The translations under genes and the position numbers were made by a program. From Merdimonas faecigallinarum (GTDB taxonomy: Bacteria > Bacillota > Clostridia > Lachnospirales > Lachnospiraceae), in NCBI GenBank assembly GCA_019119285.1, contig DWXJ01000026.1:1-23835 (forward strand): 23,835 nucleotides of DNA, in the 5' to 3' direction. A model generated the notes under the pieces. That model searched no databases. It worked only from the letters and a program-made list of their open reading frames with translations, and had not been told where the DNA came from. Numbering within the stretch: the stretch's first letter is position 1; each line of letters begins with the position of its first letter. Below are positions 14,463 to 20,487 of the stretch, piece after piece.

Positions 14463-15302
14463 TTATAAAAGACTCATAAACCATTCGACCGTTTCCGGAT
14501 CGTGATGGGAAAAGAACAGGCTCTTCCCGCCGTCCAAGGCCCGGATCCGTTCCATTTCTTCCGGTGTCAGTGTAAAATCGAACACATCAAAGTTTTCTTC
14601 CATACGATCTCTGTGAACCGATTTGGGGATTACAACCACGTTTTCCTGCAGTAAAAACCGAAGCGCAGTCTGTGCTACGGATTTACCGTGATGTTCTCCG
14701 ATCTCTTTTAATACCGGATTGGTAAAATACTCATTTCTTCCTTCTGCAAAGGGTCCCCAGGACATGATCTGTGTCCCGTGTTTTTCCATATATTCTCTGG
14801 CCATTTTCTGCTGCTGGAACACATGGGTCTCCACCTGGTTGACCATCGGCTTCACCTCGGCAAAATGCTCCAGATCCAGATACCGGTCCGGATAGAAATT
14901 GGAAACGCCAATGGCTCTTGCTTTTCCCTGACGGTATGCCTCTTCCATCGCCCGCCAGCTTCCGTAATAGTCGCCAAAGGGCTGATGGATCAGAAGGAGA
15001 TCCACATAATCGGTCTGCAGCTTCCGAAGCGATTCTTCGATGGATGCTTTCGCCTTTTCATACCCTGCGTTGGTGATCCAGATTTTGGTAGTAAGAAAAA
15101 TTTCCTCCCGCGGGATGCCGGATCCGATAACCGCTTCTCCCACTCCTTCTTCATTATAATAAGCCTGTGCGGTATCAATGCTGCGGTATCCCACTTCCAG
15201 CGCTTCCGTAACACAGCGCTTTGTCTCCTCCGGCGGCGTCTGATAAACACCGTATCCCAGTTTGGGCATCTTTACTCCATTGTTAAGTGTTACATATTCC
15301 AT
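14463..15302 (-). CDS. Aldo/keto reductase (2,5-diketogluconate reductase-like)
   Basis: A 279-residue NADPH-dependent carbonyl reductase of the AKR5-like group, without Fe-S motifs. The N-terminus YVTLNNGVKMPKLGYGVYQ and the tetrad are present: Asp and Tyr in SIDTAQAYYNEEGVG, Lys in LTTKIW, His in LLLIHQP; cofactor motifs GVSNFYPDR and VVIPKSVHRDRMEEN follow. The ATG at 15302 is chosen: AGGAGG lies nine bases upstream, while the earlier in-frame ATGs lie on or before that site. It diverges from the LysR gene at 15447, the classical layout for a LysR target. Substrate unknown. Confidence 0.94.
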   Translation of the reverse strand: MEYVTLNNGVKMPKLGYGVYQTPPEETKRCVTEALEVGYRSIDTAQAYYNEEGVGEAVIGSGIPREEIFLTTKIWITNAGYEKAKASIEESLRKLQTDYVDLLLIHQPFGDYYGSWRAMEEAYRQGKARAIGVSNFYPDRYLDLEHFAEVKPMVNQVETHVFQQQKMAREYMEKHGTQIMSWGPFAEGRNEYFTNPVLKEIGEHHGKSVAQTALRFLLQENVVVIPKSVHRDRMEENFDVFDFTLTPEEMERIRALDGGKSLFFSHHDPETVEWFMSLL

Positions 15303-15446
15303 ATAGCTCATCCTCCTTTTTGACAAAACTTTTAACCTTTTCTATGGAATAGTTTACAAAGCCGGCGGAGAAATGTACAATAAGAATATCCGAATGCAGA
15401 TTTCACCCAGTGAATAGTGAGATCTTTAAGAAGGGAGGAACTTTCT
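15303..15446. promoter_or_regulatory. Divergent control region between aldo/keto reductase and lysR genes
   Basis: 144 bases between divergent genes. Near 15320-15325 there is a plus-strand TTGACA without a good -10 box at 17 bp, and TTTACAAA-like A/T segments near 15352-15360. LysR proteins bind T-N11-A sites in such gaps, but I could not single one out with confidence. Regulation of the reductase by the LysR protein is inferred from layout only. Confidence 0.4.
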
Positions 15447-16262
15447 TTGCTGAACCTGGAAGAATTAGAACAACTGGTGACATTTGCGGACCTGGGAACA
15501 CTTTCAAAAGCCGCAGAACATCTGCATATTTCCCAGCCATCCATCACACGGACTATGCAACATCTGGAAGATGCGTTTGGCGTTTCCCTGTTTGTGCGCG
15601 GGAAGAACCGGATCGCCCTGAACCAGACCGGCGAAAAAGCAGTGGCGCTCGCACGGACACTTCTGGCGGATGCCGATCATGTTCTTCAGGAAGTACAATC
15701 CTTTGACCGCAGGCTTCATACGATCGCTGTGGAATCCTGCGCGCCGGCTCCCCTTTGGACATTTCTTCCAAAGCTGGCAGCGCAGTTTCCGGACCGGATC
15801 ATTTCCTCAGAACTGACTCCTATCCCGGAGATCCTGACTCATGTCCAGTCCGGAACGTGCGAGTTTGGGATCATCCCCTTCCCGGAAACACTTCCAGATA
15901 TCAACTGCACCCCTCTCATCCGCGAGGAACTTTCCGTCTGCCTGACAAAAGGTCACGCCCTGGCCCGTGCCGGTTCCGTGACCTTTGCAATGCTCAACGG
16001 TTTCAACTGTCTTCTGCGCTCGGAAATTGGCTTCTGGAACGAAATGTGCCGAAAGAAAATGCCTTCCTCCCGGTTTCTGGTACAGACAGATGATTTTGAA
16101 TTCAAGGAACTGATCAAGAATTCTTCTCTTCCCTGCTTTACCACAAATCTGGCAACAGATCTGGATGACATTTTAAAAGACAGAGTCATCCTTCCGGTCA
16201 CTGACCCGGAGGCAAACGTCACCTACCATCTTCTGCAGCCACATTTCAGAAGATCACGGTGA
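15447..16262 (+). CDS. LysR-family transcriptional regulator
   Basis: A 271-residue LysR-type regulator. The winged helix-turn-helix covers about 1-60 (LEELEQLVTFADLGTLSKAAEHLHISQPSITRTMQHLE, LFVR). A periplasmic-binding-like effector domain follows (about 85-271), somewhat short for the family. The start is a TTG at 15447, with GGGAGG eight bases upstream; no ATG lies near, and the alternative GTG at 15417 has no ribosome binding site. It is divergent from the aldo/keto reductase at 14463-15302, its probable target. The ligand is unknown. Confidence 0.9.
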   Translation: MLNLEELEQLVTFADLGTLSKAAEHLHISQPSITRTMQHLEDAFGVSLFVRGKNRIALNQTGEKAVALARTLLADADHVLQEVQSFDRRLHTIAVESCAPAPLWTFLPKLAAQFPDRIISSELTPIPEILTHVQSGTCEFGIIPFPETLPDINCTPLIREELSVCLTKGHALARAGSVTFAMLNGFNCLLRSEIGFWNEMCRKKMPSSRFLVQTDDFEFKELIKNSSLPCFTTNLATDLDDILKDRVILPVTDPEANVTYHLLQPHFRRSR

Positions 16263-16331
16263 AACCGGCGGTGGGAACAACCTTTCCGATTACTGTAATC
16301 AATCAATATTAGAGAAAAAGGAGTTTTTATC

Positions 16332-16805
16332 ATGATAAGCGTACGTATGGCAAAAGAAACAGACATCCCGAGGATCCACGAACTGCTCTCCCAGGTGGCC
16401 CTGGTCCACCACAAAGGCCGCCCGGATCTTTTTAAGTACGGACAGCGCAAGTATACCGACGAACAGCTGACGGCGATCCTTAAGGATCAGCAGCGCCCGA
16501 TCTTTGCCGCTGTGGATGAAAATGACTGCCTGCTTGGCTATGCTTTCTGCATCTTCCAGCAGCATGTGAACGACAACATCCTGACCGATATCAGGACGCT
16601 TTACATCGACGATCTGTGCGTGGACGAAGAAAAACGGGGCATGCACATCGGCAAGACCCTCTATCAGGCAGTGCTGGATTTTGCCAGAAAAGAGGGCTGC
16701 TACAATGTAACTCTGAATGTCTGGAGCTGCAATGAAAGCGCCATGAGATTTTATGAAAAATGCGGACTGAAGCCCCAGAAAGTAGGCATGGAAGTCATCC
16801 TGTAG
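16332..16805 (+). CDS. GNAT-family N-acetyltransferase
   Basis: A 157-residue GNAT fold enzyme transferring acetyl from acetyl-CoA to an amine. It starts MISVRMAKETDIPRIHELL; the CoA site is in LYIDDLCVDEEKRGMHIGKTLY (about 92-113, R-x-x-x-x-G type loop); the C-terminal motif NESAMRFYEKCGLKPQKVGMEV is typical of RimI-like members. AAGGAG precedes the ATG. It reads the same way as lysR, 69 bases downstream; that gap holds a small palindrome GATTACTGTAATC near 16290 and no clear promoter. It converges on the small gene at 16835. The substrate cannot be read from sequence. Confidence 0.92.
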   Translation: MISVRMAKETDIPRIHELLSQVALVHHKGRPDLFKYGQRKYTDEQLTAILKDQQRPIFAAVDENDCLLGYAFCIFQQHVNDNILTDIRTLYIDDLCVDEEKRGMHIGKTLYQAVLDFARKEGCYNVTLNVWSCNESAMRFYEKCGLKPQKVGMEVIL

Positions 16806-16834
16806 AATTTATCTGAAGAAATGGAATTCCTGCC

Positions 16835-17212
16835 TTATCTGCTGATCGTATCCCAGAGATCGCCATATCCGCAAGTGTCCACCACATAGCGGAGGCCGTC
16901 CACCACCTCGTCCTGGGTATACGCATGGGCCTCCAGGAATTCCTCCGGCTGGGCGCCCAGCTTTTCATAAAACAAAAGAGCCATTTCAAACCAGGCCGGG
17001 TTGTCCGGCTCCATCTCATCCAGCAGGAGATTTTCTGCCTCATTGATCTGCCCGTCCCGGATCATGGACAGCAGTTCCCGGTAACGGACCGCCATTTCAG
17101 CGGAAATAGCTGCCTCCTCATCTCTGTCGATATCCTTCTGGAACAACAGCCGGATCAGCGTCCGCACGATTTCATGGGTGAGCCGCATAATATAATCTTT
17201 ATCTTCAATCAT
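16835..17212 (-). CDS. Conserved small protein, probably DUF6483
   Basis: A 125-residue acidic, all-helical protein (MIEDKDYIMRLTHEIVRTLIRLLF at the start; MIRDGQINEAENLLLDEM; PAWFEMALLFYEKLGAQPEEFLEAH). No signal or membrane helix. The repeated helix pairs suggest a small TPR-like bundle. The N-terminal pattern is what I associate with DUF6483 of Lachnospiraceae, recalled and not searched. AAAGGAG precedes the ATG. It is transcribed alone from a promoter overlapping that of the divergent peptidase gene. Function unknown. Confidence 0.82.
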   Translation of the reverse strand: MIEDKDYIMRLTHEIVRTLIRLLFQKDIDRDEEAAISAEMAVRYRELLSMIRDGQINEAENLLLDEMEPDNPAWFEMALLFYEKLGAQPEEFLEAHAYTQDEVVDGLRYVVDTCGYGDLWDTISR

Positions 17213-17280
17213 AATCTGTCAGAATCTCCTTTCCTTTTCCTACAGAAACAGCCGTCTGTTCTGTGTCCTCATATTCACAT

Positions 17281-17309
17281 ATTTTATCATATTGGCATCT
17301 TGGAGCCAA
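17281..17309 (-). promoter_or_regulatory. Promoter of the small gene at 16835-17212
   Basis: Minus-strand TTGGCT (17304-17309), a 17-bp spacer and TAAAAT (17281-17286). The -35 box overlaps that of the divergent peptidase promoter by two bases, so the two polymerases cannot bind at once. Confidence 0.5.
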
Positions 17310-17328
17310 CCCGCAGTTGTGCTATAAT
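17300..17328 (+). promoter_or_regulatory. Promoter of the M24 peptidase gene
   Basis: TTGGAG (17300-17305), a 17-bp spacer and a perfect TATAAT (17323-17328), about 40 bases before the ATG at 17370. Confidence 0.65.
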
Positions 17329-17369
17329 ACTCCCAGACGCTACAATAATGAGAAAGGAGCATTTCAACA

Positions 17370-18443
17370 ATGAATGACAGAATTTCACGCGTACTGAAAA
17401 AAATGGAGGAGAAAGGGATTACCCAGCTGATCGTTTCCGATCCGTTAAGCATCCGCTTCCTGACCGGGATCATGGTAAATCCGGGAGAGAGACTGTATGC
17501 TCTGATCCTTAGGACCAGCGGAAAGCACACAATGCTCTTAAACTACCTGTACTTTGTTAAGGATACGGGATTTGAAGAAGTATGGTTCTCTGATATGGAA
17601 GACCAGATTTCCATTATCGCAGACCAGATCGATCCGTCCGTACCGCTTGGCATCGACAAAACATGGCCGGCACGTTTCCTGATCCCGCTGCAGGAGAAGC
17701 TTCCGCAGCTGAAAACCGTATGGGGATCTGACTGTGTAGACGGCGTGCGCGCAGTAAAGAACGACGAAGAGATCGCCATCATGAAGAAGGCATCCGAGAT
17801 CAATGATATGGTAATGGAGAAAGTTGCTGATTACATCAAAGAAGGCATGACCGAAAAGCAGGTTGCCGACTTTATCGACAATGAGTACCTGAAGGCAGGC
17901 GCAAGCGGAACAAGCTTTGACACCATCGTATGCTTCGGACCCAACGCCGCTGACCAGCACCATATGCCCAGCGACACCCGCACCTTAAAGGCCGGCGAAT
18001 GCGTCCTGATCGACATGGGATGCGTATGGCAGGGCTACTGCTCCGATATGACACGTACCTTCTACTGCAAGTCTGCAGATCCGGAGCAGACCGAGATCCA
18101 CGACATCGTACGCGAAGCGGTACTTCGCGCAGAGTCCGTGATCAAACCGGGCGTCCGCTTCTGCGATATCGACGCGCAGGCAAGAGATTACATCGATGAA
18201 AAAGGCTACAGCGAATACTGGAAGATCCGTCTGGGCCACTTCATCGGACAGGAAGATCACGAATACGGCGACGTAAGCCCGATCAACAAAAATGTGGCTG
18301 AGCCCGGCATGATCTTCTCCATCGAGCCTGGCATCTACCTGGAAGGAAAATACGGCGTCCGCATCGAGGACCTGGTACTGGTAACCGAGGACGGCCATGA
18401 ACTTCTGAACGCAGTAGAGAAGAAATGGAGAATTGTGGGATAA
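17370..18443 (+). CDS. M24-family Xaa-Pro peptidase (aminopeptidase P/prolidase type)
   Basis: A dinuclear-metal cytosolic peptidase cleaving Xaa-Pro bonds, 357 residues as usual for the PepP/PepQ-like group. An N-terminal creatinase-like domain (about 1-125) precedes the pita-bread catalytic domain, in which all five metal ligands are present: Asp215, Asp226, His290 (RLGHFIG), Glu319 (IEPGIYLEG) and Glu333 (GVRIEDLVLV). AAAGGAG precedes the ATG. The gene is alone on the plus strand, followed by the hairpin at 18450-18492. Aminopeptidase P and prolidase activity cannot be told apart from this sequence. Confidence 0.95.
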   Translation: MNDRISRVLKKMEEKGITQLIVSDPLSIRFLTGIMVNPGERLYALILRTSGKHTMLLNYLYFVKDTGFEEVWFSDMEDQISIIADQIDPSVPLGIDKTWPARFLIPLQEKLPQLKTVWGSDCVDGVRAVKNDEEIAIMKKASEINDMVMEKVADYIKEGMTEKQVADFIDNEYLKAGASGTSFDTIVCFGPNAADQHHMPSDTRTLKAGECVLIDMGCVWQGYCSDMTRTFYCKSADPEQTEIHDIVREAVLRAESVIKPGVRFCDIDAQARDYIDEKGYSEYWKIRLGHFIGQEDHEYGDVSPINKNVAEPGMIFSIEPGIYLEGKYGVRIEDLVLVTEDGHELLNAVEKKWRIVG

Positions 18444-18449
18444 CTTGCT

Positions 18450-18492
18450 AATTGGGGACGTAGACCTTTTGCAAAGGTCTACGTCCCCAATT
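18450..18492. repeat. Dispersed palindromic repeat, type 1 core (copy 4)
   Basis: A 20-bp perfect stem (18450-18469 with 18473-18492) around TGC: outer arm AATTGGGGACG, core TAGACCTTT/AAAGGTCTA. It lies between convergent genes (M24 peptidase and merR), six bases after the peptidase stop, and could serve both as an mRNA 3' end, though only a short T-tract follows. It is nearly identical to the copy at 20396-20434 and continues into the same downstream repeat. Confidence 0.9.
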
Positions 18493-18499
18493 GCATTTT

Positions 18500-18553
18500 G
18501 CCATGTACCTTTTTGGAAAACACCCTGTACCCAAATGAATTTTACCCTGTACC
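18500..18553. repeat. ACCCTGTACC repeat cluster, copy A
   Basis: Three units of a 10-mer: a degenerate GCCATGTACC (18500-18509), then ACCCTGTACC at 18522-18531 and 18544-18553, spaced about 22 bases apart and joined by CTTTTTGGAAAAC-type linkers. The same arrangement follows the hairpin at 20396, and a single unit lies at 19329-19338. It is intergenic, ending 7 bases from the merR stop. Confidence 0.85.
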
Positions 18554-18560
18554 TTTTTGT

Positions 18561-19175
18561 TCATTTTTGCAGTCCGTGAATCTTACTGCGGATCCGGCAA
18601 CGAACCACATGAGCGCCAATCATCACGGCCGCCGCACCTATTGTGACCCAAACCGGCCACCGATATCCCGAGCCCATCAGGACAATGGACAATCCTAAAA
18701 ATACTGCGCTTATCGTCTCAATGAAGTCTACGATTTTTTTATCTTTTTCCTGTAATTTGCTGATCTGTCTGATCCGGTCAGTTCTCATAACATCTCCTCC
18801 TTTTACTTGCCAGATATCCTCCGCACAGACAACTGCGGGATTCAAGTTAAGGAAAGTCTGGTCTGATCGGGAGAGTTCCTGACAGATATCTAGTGACTTT
18901 TCTTTTTCTTCTTTTTCTTTCTGTAGTTTTTGAACATGTTGATCCATCAACTCTTTAAAAGAAATCTTTTCTTGTTCCAGCCGGCGAATGTCTTCAACAG
19001 GGATTCCAAGGCTACGTAAAAATTTGATTTTCTCCAGAATGTCCACATCCGCCTGGGAGTATATCCGGTAATTATTTTCTTTACTCCGCTCTGGCTTCAG
19101 AAGTCCAACTTCTTCATAAAATCGGATATTCGTCTTCTTGATTCCGACCTTTTCTTCTACTTCTTTGATTGTCAT
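18561..19175 (-). CDS. MerR-family regulator with two C-terminal membrane helices
   Basis: A 204-residue regulator. The MerR winged helix-turn-helix covers about 1-70 (TIKEVEEKVGIKKTNIRFYEEVGLLKPER...NNYRIYSQADVDILEKIKFLRSLGI), a Lys/Glu-rich dimerisation coiled coil about 72-98, then a linker with one Cys. Two hydrophobic helices follow at about 152-170 and 174-192, with a basic tail, so the protein is probably membrane-anchored, unlike classical MerR proteins. No metal-binding Cys cluster is seen. AAAGGAGA precedes the ATG. The gene has its own MerR-type promoter at 19205-19235, which implies autoregulation. The inducer is unknown. Confidence 0.9.
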   Translation of the reverse strand: MTIKEVEEKVGIKKTNIRFYEEVGLLKPERSKENNYRIYSQADVDILEKIKFLRSLGIPVEDIRRLEQEKISFKELMDQHVQKLQKEKEEKEKSLDICQELSRSDQTFLNLNPAVVCAEDIWQVKGGDVMRTDRIRQISKLQEKDKKIVDFIETISAVFLGLSIVLMGSGYRWPVWVTIGAAAVMIGAHVVRCRIRSKIHGLQK

Positions 19176-19204
19176 AGATACTCTCCTTTTCCTTTCCTGC
19201 CTTT

Positions 19205-19235
19205 ATCTAACACCTTCCAGCTACTGGAAGGTCAA
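19205..19235 (-). promoter_or_regulatory. MerR-type promoter and operator of the merR gene
   Basis: Minus-strand TTGACC (19230-19235), then a 19-bp spacer and TTAGAT (19205-19210). The over-long spacer is nearly filled by a perfect dyad, ACCTTCCAG (19212-19220) and CTGGAAGGT (19224-19232) around CTA. This is the classical MerR-family design in which the bound regulator twists the DNA to align the two boxes. It lies 30 bases before the merR start codon. Confidence 0.85.
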
Positions 19236-19254
19236 GCAAAAAGAGTCTTTTTTC

Positions 19255-19297
19255 AAAAAAAGCACCGCAACATCACCCCCCTGGATGATGTTGCGGT
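19255..19297 (-). terminator. Rho-independent terminator of the M42 peptidase gene
   Basis: ACCGCAACATCA (19264-19275) and TGATGTTGCGGT (19286-19297) form a perfect 12-bp stem; on the minus strand a run of seven T (complement of 19255-19261) follows closely. It separates the M42 gene from the merR promoter 20 bases further on. Confidence 0.92.
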
Positions 19298-19328
19298 ACT
19301 GTATCATCTCATATTTTTTGTGAATTTT

Positions 19329-19338
19329 ACCCTGTACC
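19329..19338. repeat. Single ACCCTGTACC unit
   Basis: GAATTTTACCCTGTACC here matches the third unit of the cluster at 18544 including its left flank. It directly abuts the stop codon of the M42 gene, between that stop and its terminator, without a hairpin of the dispersed family. Confidence 0.7.
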
Positions 19339-20373
19339 CTACTTATCCAGGTAGGCCACCAGCAGTCCAAATGCATTCATCATTCCGTCCACATGTCCTC
19401 TTTCGTATCCGTGCGACGCATATACACCCGGGCCGATCAGGCCATGCCGCACATCAAATCCGCTTTTCAGCGCAGCTTCCACATCTGATCCGTAAGACGG
19501 ATACACATCTACCGCATAAGCAATGCCCGCTTCTTTTGCAGTCTGGACCAATTCGGAAGTAAAGTCGTAATTGTACGGGCCTCCACTGTCTTTTGCACAG
19601 ATGGACACTTCTTTTTCCGTGCAGGCAATGCCATCCCCTACACATCCCATGTCCACAGACAACACATCCGTAACGCCCTCCGGGATCGAAGCGCTGGCGC
19701 CGTGTCCAATTTCCTCAAACACCGTAAAATATTGATAAATCTTACGTTTTGGCGTCTTCCCTGTATCCTTCAGATATTTCGCATATCCGATCAGAACTGC
19801 GGCGCTTAACTTATCATCCAGAAAACGACTCTTGATATACCCGCTTTCCGTTACCCGGGTCGCCGTATCAAAACAGATAAAATCTCCATTTTCAATCCCC
19901 AGCGCTTTTACATCCTCTTTCGCATGCACATCCTCATCCAGGACAATCTCGATGTTCTGGAAATCCCGAAGTGTCTCCTTGTATGAAGTATTTACATGCA
20001 GGGACGCATTGACCAGCTGGCAGGTCCCCTCATAAACCTTGCCGCCGCGGGTATAGACCCGGCAGTTTTCTGTCTCAATGGCACTGGCGCCGTATCCGCC
20101 CACCGGAGAAATCCGAAGCCTGCCGTTCTCTTTGATCTCCGCGATAACAGCGCCCAGCGTATCAATATGGGACGCCATAAGAAATGCATTGTCACATTCC
20201 TCGCCACCAAGATCCACGATCACGCCGCCCTTTCTCGTCAGCACCGGCTCATATCCCATGTCCTGATACAACCGCATCAGATAATCCGCCGCCCGGCCTG
20301 TGAATCCGGAAGGACTGTCAATCGCCAGCAATTCCTTCAAATGTTCCAGTATATATTCCTGATATTGTTTCAT
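19339..20373 (-). CDS. M42-family metallo-aminopeptidase
   Basis: A cytosolic dinuclear-metal aminopeptidase of the PepA/FrvX/TET group, 344 residues. The metal ligands and catalytic residues are in place: His69-x-Asp71 (ASHIDTLG), Asp186 (RFLDDK), Glu220/Glu221 (FTVFEEIGHG), Asp241 (VDMG) and His321 (YASHGYERGH). Residues about 75-165 form the inserted dimerisation/PDZ-like domain. It usually assembles into dodecameric tetrahedra that trim peptides. It is flanked by repeats on both sides, has its own terminator and is on the minus strand with malic enzyme upstream, 114 bases away. GGGAGG precedes the ATG. Substrate preference is unknown. Confidence 0.94.
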   Translation of the reverse strand: MKQYQEYILEHLKELLAIDSPSGFTGRAADYLMRLYQDMGYEPVLTRKGGVIVDLGGEECDNAFLMASHIDTLGAVIAEIKENGRLRISPVGGYGASAIETENCRVYTRGGKVYEGTCQLVNASLHVNTSYKETLRDFQNIEIVLDEDVHAKEDVKALGIENGDFICFDTATRVTESGYIKSRFLDDKLSAAVLIGYAKYLKDTGKTPKRKIYQYFTVFEEIGHGASASIPEGVTDVLSVDMGCVGDGIACTEKEVSICAKDSGGPYNYDFTSELVQTAKEAGIAYAVDVYPSYGSDVEAALKSGFDVRHGLIGPGVYASHGYERGHVDGMMNAFGLLVAYLDK

Positions 20374-20395
20374 ACAAAAACCTCCCTCTGCTCAT

Positions 20396-20434
20396 TTTGG
20401 GACGTAGACCTTTTGCAAAGGTCTACGTCCCAAA
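20396..20434. repeat. Dispersed palindromic repeat, type 1 core (copy 5)
   Basis: An 18-bp perfect stem (20396-20413 with 20417-20434) around TGC. The core TAGACCTTT is identical to the copy at 18450, but one G of the GGGG arm is replaced (TTTGGGACG/CGTCCCAAA) and the change is matched on both arms. It lies between malic enzyme and the M42 gene, next to the M42 ribosome binding site. Confidence 0.9.
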
Positions 20435-20443
20435 TTGCATTTC

Positions 20444-20475
20444 ACCCTGTACCTTTTTGGAAAACACCCTGTACC
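20444..20475. repeat. ACCCTGTACC repeat cluster, copy B
   Basis: Two exact units (20444-20453 and 20466-20475) joined by TTTTTGGAAAAC. It has the same order and spacing after the hairpin as the cluster at 18500-18531, in the same orientation. It ends 12 bases from the malic enzyme stop. Confidence 0.85.
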
Positions 20476-20487
20476 CGAACGGCAGTT

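Noticed and set aside
18450..20475. A CRISPR array or a complete transposon around merR-M42
   Set aside because: The repeats are two composite blocks with genes between, not evenly spaced short repeats with spacers. No cas gene, transposase, terminal inverted repeats or target duplications were found.
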